DNA from: Podospora bellae-mahoneyi | Taxonomy: Eukaryota > Ascomycota > Sordariomycetes > Sordariales > Podosporaceae | Direction of reading: 5' to 3' | Assembly (NCBI RefSeq): GCF_035222275.1 | Contig: NW_026946359.1 | Coordinates: 6,696,001 to 6,760,000, forward strand | DNA length: 64,000 nucleotides | Part shown: positions 49,901 to 59,477 of the stretch, piece by piece | Numbering within the stretch: position 1 is the stretch's first letter | Layout: every line of letters begins with the position of its first letter | Position numbers and translations under genes: made by a program | The notes under the pieces: generated by a model | Told to the model about the DNA's origin: nothing | What the model saw: the letters and a program-made list of their open reading frames with translations, nothing else | The model's database searches: none

Positions 49901-50814
49901 GTGCGGAATTACCTGCCCAGGTTGGCGCTTCCGCGGCCAGGGAATTGGGAGTTCCAGAGAGGATTTCGCCCCAGGCTCTGCGCGAGTCCATCATGGTCTT
50001 GCAAGAGCAGCTCCAGGAGCGTGAGCAGAGAATTGAGGAGCTTGACCAGAAGCTTGCCAAGGTTGATCCCGAAGCGGAGACCAAGATTTCCAAGCGCGAC
50101 GACGAGATCATCTGGCTCCGTGAGCTTCTTGCCGTCAGACATTCGGATCTGCAGGACATTATTGCTGCTCTCGGACGTGAAGATTACGACAAGAACACGG
50201 TCAAGGATGCGGCGATCCGTCTCAAGGCTAACCTCCAAATGGAGGAGCAGGAACGCGAAAGGGCACTCAATGGTGGTTCTGCCATCAACCTGCCCAACAT
50301 TGCCGCCACCATTCGCGAAGCGGCCACTCCCCGCGTTGCCCAGGCTGTTGGTCCTTTGGCGGCCGCGTGGGGTAACTGGCGCAGGTCGAGAGATCCGTCG
50401 TTTGGTGCTGCCAGCAGTGTACAGTCGCCCACCGGGTCGACTAGTGGCAGCAGCACCACACCATCCAAGAACGGCCCTACTGCGAGCGGCTTCCTCGGGG
50501 GTCTGTTGACACCTCCTGCCTCCAGTCTTAGACAGACGCCAACCGCCCCTCCAGTAAAGCAGCCGACTGCTTTCTCGAGCACCGGACGCCGCTTCACTGC
50601 CCAGGACCTTGCCAACCGACCTCTCGGGCCAGCTTCTGCCGCCGTGCAACAAGCGCAACTAGAGACGGCAGCTGCTGTCCCCGCTCTCCCCTCGGTGTTG
50701 AGCACCCCGCCCCGTCGCACCGTCTCTTCCGGACCAGTGACACCGCCGATGCGGGACAACGCCTACGACTCCGATGCGCAAGACTTTGACGATGCCGAAT
50801 TTTATGAGGAATGA
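43973..50814 (+). CDS. very large Ser/Pro-rich coiled-coil protein, function unknown
   Basis: Two exons are clear, 43973-45275 and 45344-50814 (68-nt intron GTATGT...CTTGCAG), coding about 2257 residues. The start is unresolved: no in-frame ATG precedes 44750, although the frame before it reads as conserved protein (ARRIAHGITEDWIRQHTA). A strong GTGAGT at 43796 and an acceptor at 43971-43972 imply a 177-nt intron and an upstream first exon I cannot place. An N-terminal disordered part is followed by a conserved block (KVPWKGKNIMVCFPSNDRRG, then WKKYVDELNEAKLRALGVSF across the intron), a long disordered middle with Pro runs, and about 560 residues of near-continuous coiled coil (48570-50270). 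The end is acidic and aromatic. It is conserved in filamentous ascomycetes as far as I remember, but I know no assigned function. Confidence 0.8.
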
Positions 50815-51120
50815 GCACGTCCTCAGAAACCAGCACCATCATCAGTCCGTGTCTGTAAGCCCACGTGGCTCAAATTATTATAACCCCCTATTTCCTTTGT
50901 TTATTTTCTATTGTTTGTGTTGTCGTCAATCAAGATGGAGGAGGAGAGAGTTGTAGATAATGATGGATGGGAACGCGAGTTTTGGCATGAAACACACACC
51001 AATCAGCAACATGGTTTACATACACAAACACCCATTCACGCACTGAGAAAAAAAAGAAAGCAAAAACTAGAATGATACCCCTTCCCCCTTTTTATATATT
51101 TCTCTCAGTACCAGATTGTT

Positions 51121-51156
<36 letters not shown>

Positions 51157-53401
51157 TGAGGAAACTTTTGTAATTTTGGCTTTTTGTCGATAGTTGTTGT
51201 TTCTGAGGAGGAGGAAAGCAAAGTTCGATTTTAATCAATTCACTGTCATTGTCTTTTTTCTTTTAGTTGGCACCAGCAGCAAGTTTGGCTTTGGATGTAT
51301 GATTCTGTATATTGCCTTCTCTTCTGTCTCCCCCCCCTTAAAAAAAGGGTGAGCTTTTGAATGTTTGTTTTTGTTTTTTTGTTATGCATTTTTGTTGTAA
51401 ATTGAGAATGAAAGATAAGAATGGTCACATGTTGCGAGACGACTAGTTGCTAGCTTTGGCATTGGCGTTTCTTTTTTTTTTTTTTTTTTTTTTTTTGTTT
51501 TGTTTAATTTTGTTGATAAAAGTACACCGCCCCAAGAGCAATTCTCTCAGACCTGGCAGGGTTATTATAAAGGAAGGGAGCGCAGGGAGGGTTGAGGTTG
51601 AGGTTGAGGCTGGGGGGAGGGGGGAGGGGGAGGGGGACGGTGGTTGTGGGTAGTGTAATTATAGGGAATGTGTTGTTTTGTTAGTTGAGGTTGCTGTTTG
51701 TATATAGCATGGAAGAGCAGGCAGAGTAAAAAAGAAAAAATTGTTGTTTTTAAAACGTTGGGGTAGCCCACACGGTGATGGTGAGATGGAGGAGGAAGGG
51801 GAGTCCTTGTTATAGAAAGGGGCAGGGTGGGAAGACCCCTGATTATATGCAGCCCTATCGGAATATTCCGATGCAGGTTGGACAAAAGTGTCCCCTGAGA
51901 GACCCCATGATTTAGTGGGGAAGGTGATGTGGTGAGGTAAATACCTAATGGTGAGGGTATCGCCATTCACTGCCAAAACCACCTGTAGCTGCAAGCTGAA
52001 AATGGTGGTGTTCATCCCAAGTCCAAGTCTGGGCGTGATGGTATGATGTGTCAAAACTGTCGTTGTGCTACTAGCCTGCGACGCTGGGGCCGTAGAAGTG
52101 TCAGACCCCTTGAGGACGGTAGCTATTGGTGTGTCTTAAGTCTCAAGAAGCAATGGGGAGCACACAGAACTCTGTTTGTATATACAGTGGCAGACATACC
52201 TTTACGGCTATGAGGTGTCGCAGCCTGACGCCCAAAACGACCTGCTTATCTCTATCAAGCAAACAACAGCAATGGCATCAACAGAGACTCCGTCCTCTTC
52301 TTAGGATTTGTTACGGAACATGTTCATAACCCCTTCACTTGCCAGCTAGACTTCCTCGAGAAACTACTTACTAACGCCGTCGCACAAACAATTAGACGGT
52401 ATATATCTCAACGTAGAAAAGGAAAAGAAGCGCACTTGTTCTGGCGGATTGTTTCCTGGTTCGCGCTTTTGCGCCCTATCTACTGCGCAGTCATGATTCA
52501 GACCCGGAGACGGTCAGGAACCTGCCCGCAGGTCCCAAAGCCGCACTGCTGTCTACCCAAAGCTCCGGACCTCCCATAACCAAACCGTCATCACTGCGTT
52601 GAACTGTCGAGAACAAAAATGAAGAGGATGAGGAAGAAGAGGATCTCCGATCGAGTCAAGCTCTTCTTCGAAGCCGCCGAGGGTGAAACAGGCACGGGGC
52701 AGGCACTGTACTGGCGACAGAGCTTTACCGTAGTAGCAGCATTTAAGATCAATAACCGCTCAAGAGCCACGGCTTTATCGTTCTAGTCATGGCAGGAGGA
52801 GCTCTTCTTCATGTTGCAACGAATCCGGCACGTGAGGTATTTGCCAAGAGCAAGTATGGCACGGAAACTTTGCAGATAGCTTGATCAAGGTAAGCTGCCC
52901 TGCCCGCACTCTATTTCCATGCTCCAGGTGTGGCGTTTGGTGGTCCAGTGGTGTTGTGGTGGGTATCGTTGTTGTGATGATGGTGATGCCAGCCCGAGAC
53001 CGACCTACCGACGAGGCTGGTTGCGTTGAGTGTCATCTTGAACGAGGCTGGTTGCGTTGAGTGTCATCTTGAACAAGGCAGGACTTGTGCTGGCGTGTTC
53101 GAAGTTGTAGTTGGTGGAAAGATCGACGAGGGTCTTCTTGTAATAGAATCGCTTGGTATTCTGCTAATCACCTGTCGTAAATTGATTCAATGGGATCCTT
53201 GTTATGTTGAGCACAGTTGACGGGGCTATGCTTGGTTTCGAATTAGTCCACTAGCTATCCGGATCTCAACACCCACAGCATTAGCACGTCTCGAAGTCAC
53301 CAACTAGGGACTCACTTCTTCCTCAACAACTACGACACCGCAACATCTACCCTAAAGCACCGTTCATAAGCCCACCTCATCAACATCTTTATCACGGCGG
53401 A
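50815..53401. other. intergenic region rich in simple repeats
   Basis: About 2.6 kb. It holds a (TTG/TTGATG)n tract at 51117-51160, a T run of about 24 at 51472-51496, a G-rich stretch (51580-51640) whose G runs could form a quadruplex, and a 31-bp tandem duplication (53012-53073). Short frames such as 52126-52329 are unsupported. Confidence 0.5.
53012..53073. repeat. 31-bp perfect tandem duplication
   Basis: Two adjacent copies of a 31-bp unit beginning CGAGGCTGGTTGCG. The recency of the duplication is implied by identity. Confidence 0.95.
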
Positions 53402-53736
53402 ATGGTGGTCAGCGAGATAATCGTCCTCTCCATCTTCGGTTGGATGGTATTCTACATCTTCTGTGTCTTGCTCGTGTCCATGGCCAGGAGTGAGCCCTCC
53501 CGATAAACCAACCGATCCCGTTCCAGACTGTGTCCGACCACATCGCCTAGAGGATGAACGCTTGCTTCCGGATACCCCACCTGAACGGTACGTTGCCGAG
53601 ATACCCCGATCTGGTTTACTTGGCTCCCAGTTCAAATTCCGTGGCCAATAGCCACCAGGCCAACATCGAGATGGGAATGGCAGGGGCTGACAGTTCGCCC
53701 CCAAAAGGCCCGCCGCCTGCTTACCCGGTCGACTGA
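53402..53736 (+). CDS. candidate small single-pass membrane protein, three exons
   Basis: Exons 53402-53489, 53527-53587 and 53631-53736 join in frame to 84 codons plus stop. The product has one N-terminal hydrophobic helix (EIIVLSIFGWMVFYIFCVLL) and a hydrophilic tail that ends in SSPPKGPPPAYPVD, a Pro-rich end with a PPxY-like site. The donors are GTGAGC and GTACGT and the acceptors CCAG and CCCAG. The introns would be only 37 and 43 nt, at or below the normal fungal minimum, which is the main doubt. In single frames each part reads on into unrelated sequence. I recognise no family. An overlapping minus-strand frame (53330-53833) is less protein-like. Confidence 0.35.
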
Positions 53737-54018
53737 ATACCAGGGGGAGGAGGCTGCTATAGAATAGAAACCGCCGTGTCGTGTCCCGTTCGATTAAGAT
53801 TGAAATTCTCGAGGTAGTTGGAAACCGAGGCACTTTTTATCAATCAAAAGAATCTCATTCAGCTGTCCTTTTTATCTGAAACCTACTCAAAGACGGCACC
53901 TGGCAGTGTCAGCAGAACACCACACATGCCAGAACGCAGCAGATTTCGGCCGCAAAGCAAACAATCAACACCAACCGCATAAACAGTTGATAGATACCAG
54001 ACCTTGACCGCCTAGAAC

Positions 54019-54617
54019 ATGTCGCACCCTTCAAGTCTCACTTCCCTACAAACTTGGCTTCTCGAACGCCCATCTCCAACAACCCAACCGCCTACACCAG
54101 CCCACCCTCACCTTGGCACCCCCCCCAGTCAACCCAACCCCCCCAGTCAACTCAACCCTCCCAGTCAACTCAGCCCTCCCCACCCCCAACTCCAATCCCT
54201 ACCAAAATGATCGGCCCTTTTACAGAAGAAGACGTTTTCATGCTCATATCAGCATCCTCACCTGGTGGTGCCCCTGGGTATGCCTAAGCCTGTTCATATT
54301 CGCAACAGAGTGTACGTCCTCTCCACCACTTCCCACTTTTACCAGGCAAACTAACTCACCCAACCTCCAGGGTCCTGCTTTTACTACACCATCCTCCCCC
54401 GTCATAGACGTAATTCCCAGCGAACACTGGTACACCAACCCCCCCCTTCCCCCCCCCTTGTGTCGCTATCAAGTGGGTCTCCGGTCTTATCCTCGTTGAG
54501 CTCGTCCTTGCGGGCCTCATAGTGATGATTTTATTCGTGTGCTATGATGCAAGGGAGTTTTTCAGATACTTTTCCGGGGTATGGACAAGGGGGATCGGAG
54601 GCGGTGGAAATACGTGA
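54019..54617 (+). CDS. possible two-helix membrane protein, model incomplete
   Basis: A frame from about 54180 carries a basic patch (RRRRFHAH) and a hydrophobic helix (LTWWCPWVCLSLFIFA). Removing GTACGT...CCTCCAG (54312-54370) and then GTACACC...CTATCAAG (about 54431-54472) joins it to a second helix (LILVELVLAGLIVMILFVCY) and a stop at 54615-54617. The only good ATG upstream (54019) opens a Pro/Ser-rich frame in a different register, so the start is not linked. C-homopolymers between them could hide a sequencing or real length change. Splice sites are moderate and no family is known. Confidence 0.22.
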
Positions 54618-54903
54618 TCGAGGAGAGGGAGGAGGGAGCAACACCGGGGCTGGGCACAATAATCGTCACGCAGTGGTGTCTAGCGGGGAGGGGGGGGGGG
54701 GGGTATACTTTCTGCGAGACTACGGTCAAGGGCGCCGGTCTGACGCTTTTGTCTTCTGCGGGGGAGGCTGCAGACGGGCAGGATGTTGGGATGGGGACGA
54801 GGAGGGCCAGGACGGGTTAGTGCCCCTGATGAAAACAGGGTCATGGGGACAAAGTTTTGTATAGATCGTGTTTGAAGACAGGGCAAACAAGCAAGTAGAA
54901 AGA
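54618..54903. other. gap downstream of the candidate membrane gene and of the oxygenase gene
   Basis: Short convergent 3' region including a G run near 54689-54704. No gene was seen. Confidence 0.5.
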
Positions 54904-55999
54904 CTATCGCCTCACACACAAATCACTCCTTAGAATCCACTTTTCCCCTGCCGTGACTTCTTTTCCTTCGTGGAGCATGCAATCGTCGCCGTGTTTATGT
55001 AACAACAACATGCCCGTCTCAGGGCTGATGGGGATGGCTTCTTTCTTGGTTTGTCGATCGTTTGGGTAGAACACTGTTTCGCCTCCTACGCAACCGTCGG
55101 TGGAGGAGGTGAGGTAGAGGAGAAGGGTCCAGGTGGTTTTGACTGGTAGAGAGGGGTTCTCAGGGGTAGAAAGGGCTAGGTTGTTTGAGTCGTCATCTGG
55201 GAAGTGCTGTCAGTCAACTTTCTCAAGGGTCTGGCCAAGAGCGGCTCCGAAGTCCGATGACAGGGAGAAGAGGTTGTGATGATGTGGTGATTGTCTTGGA
55301 TATGATGTGGTGATCGTCGTTTGTGGTTCGAGATGGAAAAAGAAACGACAGATATGCGGTTGTGTCGATCTTTTAGGCGAACTCGGTTCGTGCATGTCTC
55401 ACTAGATGATGACCCTTTCTTTGTGTGGGAAAAACTGGCGATTGGACCAGGATTTGGATGGGAAATATATGCATGACATGACTTACAATGCGCATCAAAA
55501 AACTGTCCAGGCGTGTACCGGTACACTCTGATATTCGGATTCAACCCTACGACTTCCCCTCCCCTGATTCACCGCATGTCAGTATCACATCATATTCTAG
55601 GCCATGTCTCACAGAGGCTCACCACAAACGAGCCAGATCCGGATTGTCCAGAACGGCCTCCTTCAGCCCGGTTTCGCTCCATAATCTTTCTGCAAAGAGT
55701 GGGTCCTGGACCTGGAACCTGTCATTTACCCTGACGGCCATCCCCCGCTTGGGTTTGCCTGGGGTTGTAGTCAGGGGAAGGGTCCGCAGGAACGAGACAT
55801 AGTCACGGCACAGGTTCTTGGGGAAGAATGACCGGAGGACGACGACTTTGTCCTGGATCGGGGAATCAAAGTCGAGGCTGACTACCGGTAGAGGCGGTCT
55901 GAACACCGGCCAGTCAGGGGGCGTCTGTTTGGCGGTGGTGGTGGCGGCGGCGGGGGAGGAAGAGGGGGTTTGCTTCTTGGGGTGCTTGTCTTTGCCCAT
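54904..55999 (-). CDS. 2-oxoglutarate/Fe(II)-dependent oxygenase (prolyl-4-hydroxylase-like)
   Basis: Three exons, 55999-55623, 55563-55487 and 55196-54904, encode 248 residues; introns are 59 and 290 nt. After a Lys/Thr-rich start comes a segment typical of this fungal group (VVVLRSFFPKNLCRDYVSFL). The double-stranded beta-helix core follows: RVYRYTPGQFFDAHYDDS with iron ligands His151 and Asp153, WTLLLYLTS, GGETVFYP, His227 in MLHEG and the 2-oxoglutarate-binding Lys237 in GEKWILRSDL. All four key residues are present. The long second intron splits the codon directly after His151, and exon 3 has no early ATG, so the gene is easy to miss. The likely activity is hydroxylation of a protein or small molecule using 2-oxoglutarate and O2; the substrate is unknown. 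Confidence 0.88.
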
Positions 56000-56800
56000 G
56001 ATGGACAGTAGTGGACGGTGGCAGACGGATTGGCTTCCTCTAGTGCCGTGCCAATGAAGGTGACACGTCAAGTCAAGAGACAATGGCTGACAGTTGGGTG
56101 ATAGTAATTGGCTGGTAGAGTGTCTTCGGTGTCGTTATGGCGATTGCTTGTCCGAGATGGCTGCTGTCTGCATTAGCATGTCGTCTGATATCTGACCAGC
56201 GGCATGCATGTAGCAACCCGGCGCGCTTCCCAGTTTTCCAAGGATGTCCCGTTCCGGACCATTGGTCTACCCAAGCATGTCTCACTTCTCAGCCTCTGAG
56301 ACTGCAGGTGGCTCTAGTTGGTGACACTGTTCGTTGACTGACAGGAGGAACGGCAGGGGAACATCCTATTGGGGGATGGGATATGCCTGGCAGCTTGTGG
56401 CGTGTCAATTGTCTCAGAGAGAGGGGGGAGAGATGTGTACCTGGGGTGTGCCGCGACCAAAGCGACAACCGACGAGAGTGGTGAGATGCTCGTACCCTTG
56501 TTACTGGTGCCATAGTTCACGAACGAGGTCGATCTGAGGTCGATTCCAGCGGGTGCGCCAAGGCGCCTCGATAACGTTAAATGCATCGCCCCGCGAATAG
56601 CACGGCCAGGGAACAGGGGGTGACAGCGCCGGCCAATGACAGGCCAAGACATTCCGAGACATCAGACCAATCTTTTCCAAAGCTCCAACGACAGCTTTTC
56701 AGAACTCACATCCACACCATATCGACAAATCGCGACGCTGAGTCCATTCTTTTTCTGGGGCTGTCGGTCCGTCTCTCCTTTCGCCTTCTTCCGCTCCCAG
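56000..56800. other. divergent promoter region (oxygenase / AIM11)
   Basis: About 800 bp between two divergent starts. Open frames on both strands overlap and lack protein pattern. No repeat or RNA gene was seen. Confidence 0.5.
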
Positions 56801-57523
56801 ATGCCGCTCCTCAGTTTCCTCGCCAGTAAGCTGCTCGGTGTCGAGCCAGCCTCGGAACAGGCAAAGAAACACCAGAAGCTCAATGTATCAGCAACAACAA
56901 CAGCAACAGCGGTGCCTTCAACGGCAAGCCCCACTGGCCCACAACCGGTGCCCACATCCGCACCGACACCGCCATCACACAAAGCTACGGCGCCAGCTAC
57001 ATCACCGAGACTAAGCCAGCCCTATGAGCGGCCGCCATACCCCCCTGTCTTTTCGGAACGCTCGCTCCGGCAAATGGGCTTGATGGCCGCCGGCGGTGGC
57101 TTTCTGGCCCTCTCCATCCTCGTCACAAGACGGGCCATTGCCAGGCAGATGATCATGTCCCGGCTCAAGTACTACTCATCCAACCCAATAGCGCTGCCGT
57201 CGCAGCCGTTGAAGAAGGATCCCTTGATTGCCTTCACCGCCCTGAACTATGCAACTCTGAATACCATGGCCTTTGGCATCATGTTTGTGGGAGGGTTGTC
57301 GTGGGCATTCAACATCTCGACTCTGGAAGAGCTGAGACAAGCCTCGCAGTACTCCATGGCCCGGTCCATCAGCTCGGCCATGGGAGGTGAGGAGGACAAG
57401 GAAGCCGAGAAGGAGCTCGTCGAGTGGATGGCAAAGCAGCTCAACATGGATCTGCCCAAGAAACCAGAAGATGGATTACCGGCATCACCTCCGGCAGATG
57501 ATAAGCCAACCAAGACACCCTGA
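56801..57523 (+). CDS. aim11: AIM11-like mitochondrial membrane protein
   Basis: One exon of 240 residues. The start at 56801 is chosen because it gives a hydrophobic MPLLSFLASKLLG start; the frame is open further upstream. A Thr/Ala/Pro-rich linker is followed by a conserved RSLRQMGLMAAGGGFLALSILVTRRAIARQ block with the first transmembrane helix. A second helix (about TLNTMAFGIMFVGGLSWAFNI) and an acidic amphipathic tail complete it. The two-helix layout and the QMGL..AGGGFLALS..VTRRA pattern match the fungal AIM11 family (altered inheritance of mitochondria). The molecular role of the family is not known. Confidence 0.82.
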   Translation: MPLLSFLASKLLGVEPASEQAKKHQKLNVSATTTATAVPSTASPTGPQPVPTSAPTPPSHKATAPATSPRLSQPYERPPYPPVFSERSLRQMGLMAAGGGFLALSILVTRRAIARQMIMSRLKYYSSNPIALPSQPLKKDPLIAFTALNYATLNTMAFGIMFVGGLSWAFNISTLEELRQASQYSMARSISSAMGGEEDKEAEKELVEWMAKQLNMDLPKKPEDGLPASPPADDKPTKTP

Positions 57524-57989
57524 TGGACAGCCAGCTTGGAAAGGATTGGCTCTGAAGGGGAAAAAAAAATATCAACAACAGCACAACGCCAGTGTAAAAT
57601 CTAGCCTGGGCTGTACGATAGATCTTTTTCCGATGTAGATGGTCTAACGGCACACACACATAACGAGCCGAAGGGTCAGCCACATACGCCCTCGTCATGC
57701 AGGCGTGCATGATTGAGTCAGGAAAACGCAGCTGTTAGATCAATCCATCTCGACTCTCCTGACGCCATCTTCCCGCTCTTGCATTTTTCCATGTCGTGTG
57801 CCATGTCGGGTACCGCACTCGTGTTATAAATATGCCCCATCATGGCCATGCTGCCTGTCAGTTCCCGTTTTCTCTGGACCATCCAGCCTCTCTGGTACAC
57901 ATATCCTTTCTGGGTGGGATCTTGTTTTTTTTTATTCTGGTGATATCCTGCTATTGGATCCCTGTTTGATTTTGAAACACATTCTCGCC
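57524..57989. other. intergenic region
   Basis: Under 500 bp between two plus-strand genes; contains a short CA repeat near 57650. It presumably holds the AIM11 terminator and the next promoter. No further feature. Confidence 0.5.
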
Positions 57990-59318
57990 ATGTCACCCTT
58001 TGAAATTCGAGTCTATTGCTACACCCTCGAAAGCCCCAGCAATGAGCACCACCACCTCGAATCCCCGATCAACATTCTCTCTTCGTTGACTGCCGATTTC
58101 CCACCCAGCCATATCATCACTCGAGCAAGAGGAGGAACTCGCGACAACCACGTCGCCTACATCTCCATCTCTTCGCTCATCGTGACCCAGCCTTTTGAGC
58201 GTCGGTCATACTGCCATGGAATTGTGGAGTCTGACAGCCCTTGGCCGAGTGAAAAGGGGGACAAGGTCTGGCTGAGAAGCGATGTACCGTTGCTGGTGGG
58301 GCATAAAGGGGTACCGGTGTATAACATCACCAAGGGCGTGTGTTGCGAGGTTTGGTATGCCAGCGTTCGTTCCTTCCAGTTCCCAGCCTGACTAGCTGGT
58401 TCCTTCCTGCCGTTTGCTCCCCTCACCCTTGCTCCTTCCCACATTCATGTGTGGCTGGCTCCTTCCCACATTCATGTGTGGCTGGCTCCTTCCCACATTC
58501 ATGTGTGGCTGGCTCCTTCCCACATTCATGTGTGGCCCCTTCCGCCAGTGCTGTTTCAAGCCGTGGCTCCTTCCCACCATGGCCCTTCACCCAGCGTTGC
58601 TCCTGCCAAAACACTTGCACTTCTGGTTCCTTTCGCTCATTATTACCCCTTTAAACACACACTGGCACATTTACCCCTTTGACACAATTCCACATTCCCA
58701 CGTTCCCCCCGTCCCCCCTTTTCAACCGGCACAACCCCCCGCCCTCCACTTCCCGCCCAATATCACTTTGAACCATCCACATCTCTCTGACAAACCTCTG
58801 TTCAACAACCAGGATCGACAGCGTCGGCTGGCGCTGGGACAAACAGTCCATCTCATCCGCACCACAAGCCAGACGCCCCAACCCAAGGAAGCTGATCCTA
58901 GCAGGACCGGCAAGGAACGGGGGTGTAGGAACCGGTATCATGAGCAGGGATGACGACAGCGCGGCAAAGATGCAGATGGTGATCATCTCTGCCGGGGGAG
59001 GGTCTCCAACGCGAGATGAGGGAAAGATTCAAGGCGGTCAGGTGTTACAGGGTGGGTATCACCACCACCACCAGCAGCAACAAACTCAAAACCAGATTCG
59101 GTGTTTAACCGTCAGGGAGCTGGAGGACGGGTGGGAGGATGTCATTGGCAAGAGGGTAAGTTTCCTACCTACCTACGCGGAACACAATATTTTGGACGTG
59201 AGAACAGGGGCTAACATTGTGTTGTTGGTAGGGCACCCTTCTGGCCTCGGGGTCGAATAATGGGGGCGAGAATGTCAAGGTCAAAAGGAGGGCGGTGGTG
59301 AAGAAGATGCCAATGTAA
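57990..59318 (+). CDS. three-exon orphan protein with a minisatellite in intron 1
   Basis: Exons 57990-58354, 58813-59155 and 59232-59318 join in phase to 264 residues. Intron 1 (458 nt, GTATGC...AACCAG) and intron 2 (76 nt, GTAAGT...GGTAG) both have acceptable ends. The junction restores CCEVWIDSVGWRWDK, with Trp formed across the splice. The product is soluble, with no signal peptide: a mixed alpha/beta-looking N-terminal part (IRVYCYTLES...), a basic Arg/Pro linker, a His/Gln run (HHHHQQQQ), LTVRELEDGWEDVIGKR and a basic C-terminus (KVKRRAVVKK). No family was recognised. If intron 1 is kept, translation stops 12 codons later (133 residues). The minisatellite in intron 1 makes its length variable. 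Confidence 0.6.
58436..58540. repeat. 27-bp minisatellite, about four copies
   Basis: Head-to-tail copies of a 27-bp unit (around GGCTGGCTCCTTCCCACATT) inside intron 1 of the three-exon orphan. The unit is a multiple of three and stays open in several frames, so it reads as a false repeat protein (GWLLPTFMC). Confidence 0.92.
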
Positions 59319-59477
59319 AAATGCCACAGTGATGATTTGATATAAAGGGAAGCTAATAGTTGCCATAATCTTTGGTAAAAGCCACTTCCATCAAACAGTG
59401 ACAAAACCCAAAACAAATGACATCAAACTCCATTCCCCAACTCCAAAAAAGACCCGTACAAAAAGAAAAGCTTTCCA

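Noticed and set aside
58419-58653. Repeat protein with GWLLPTFMC units
   Set aside because: It is a false reading of the 27-bp minisatellite inside an intron; the flanking exons join without it.
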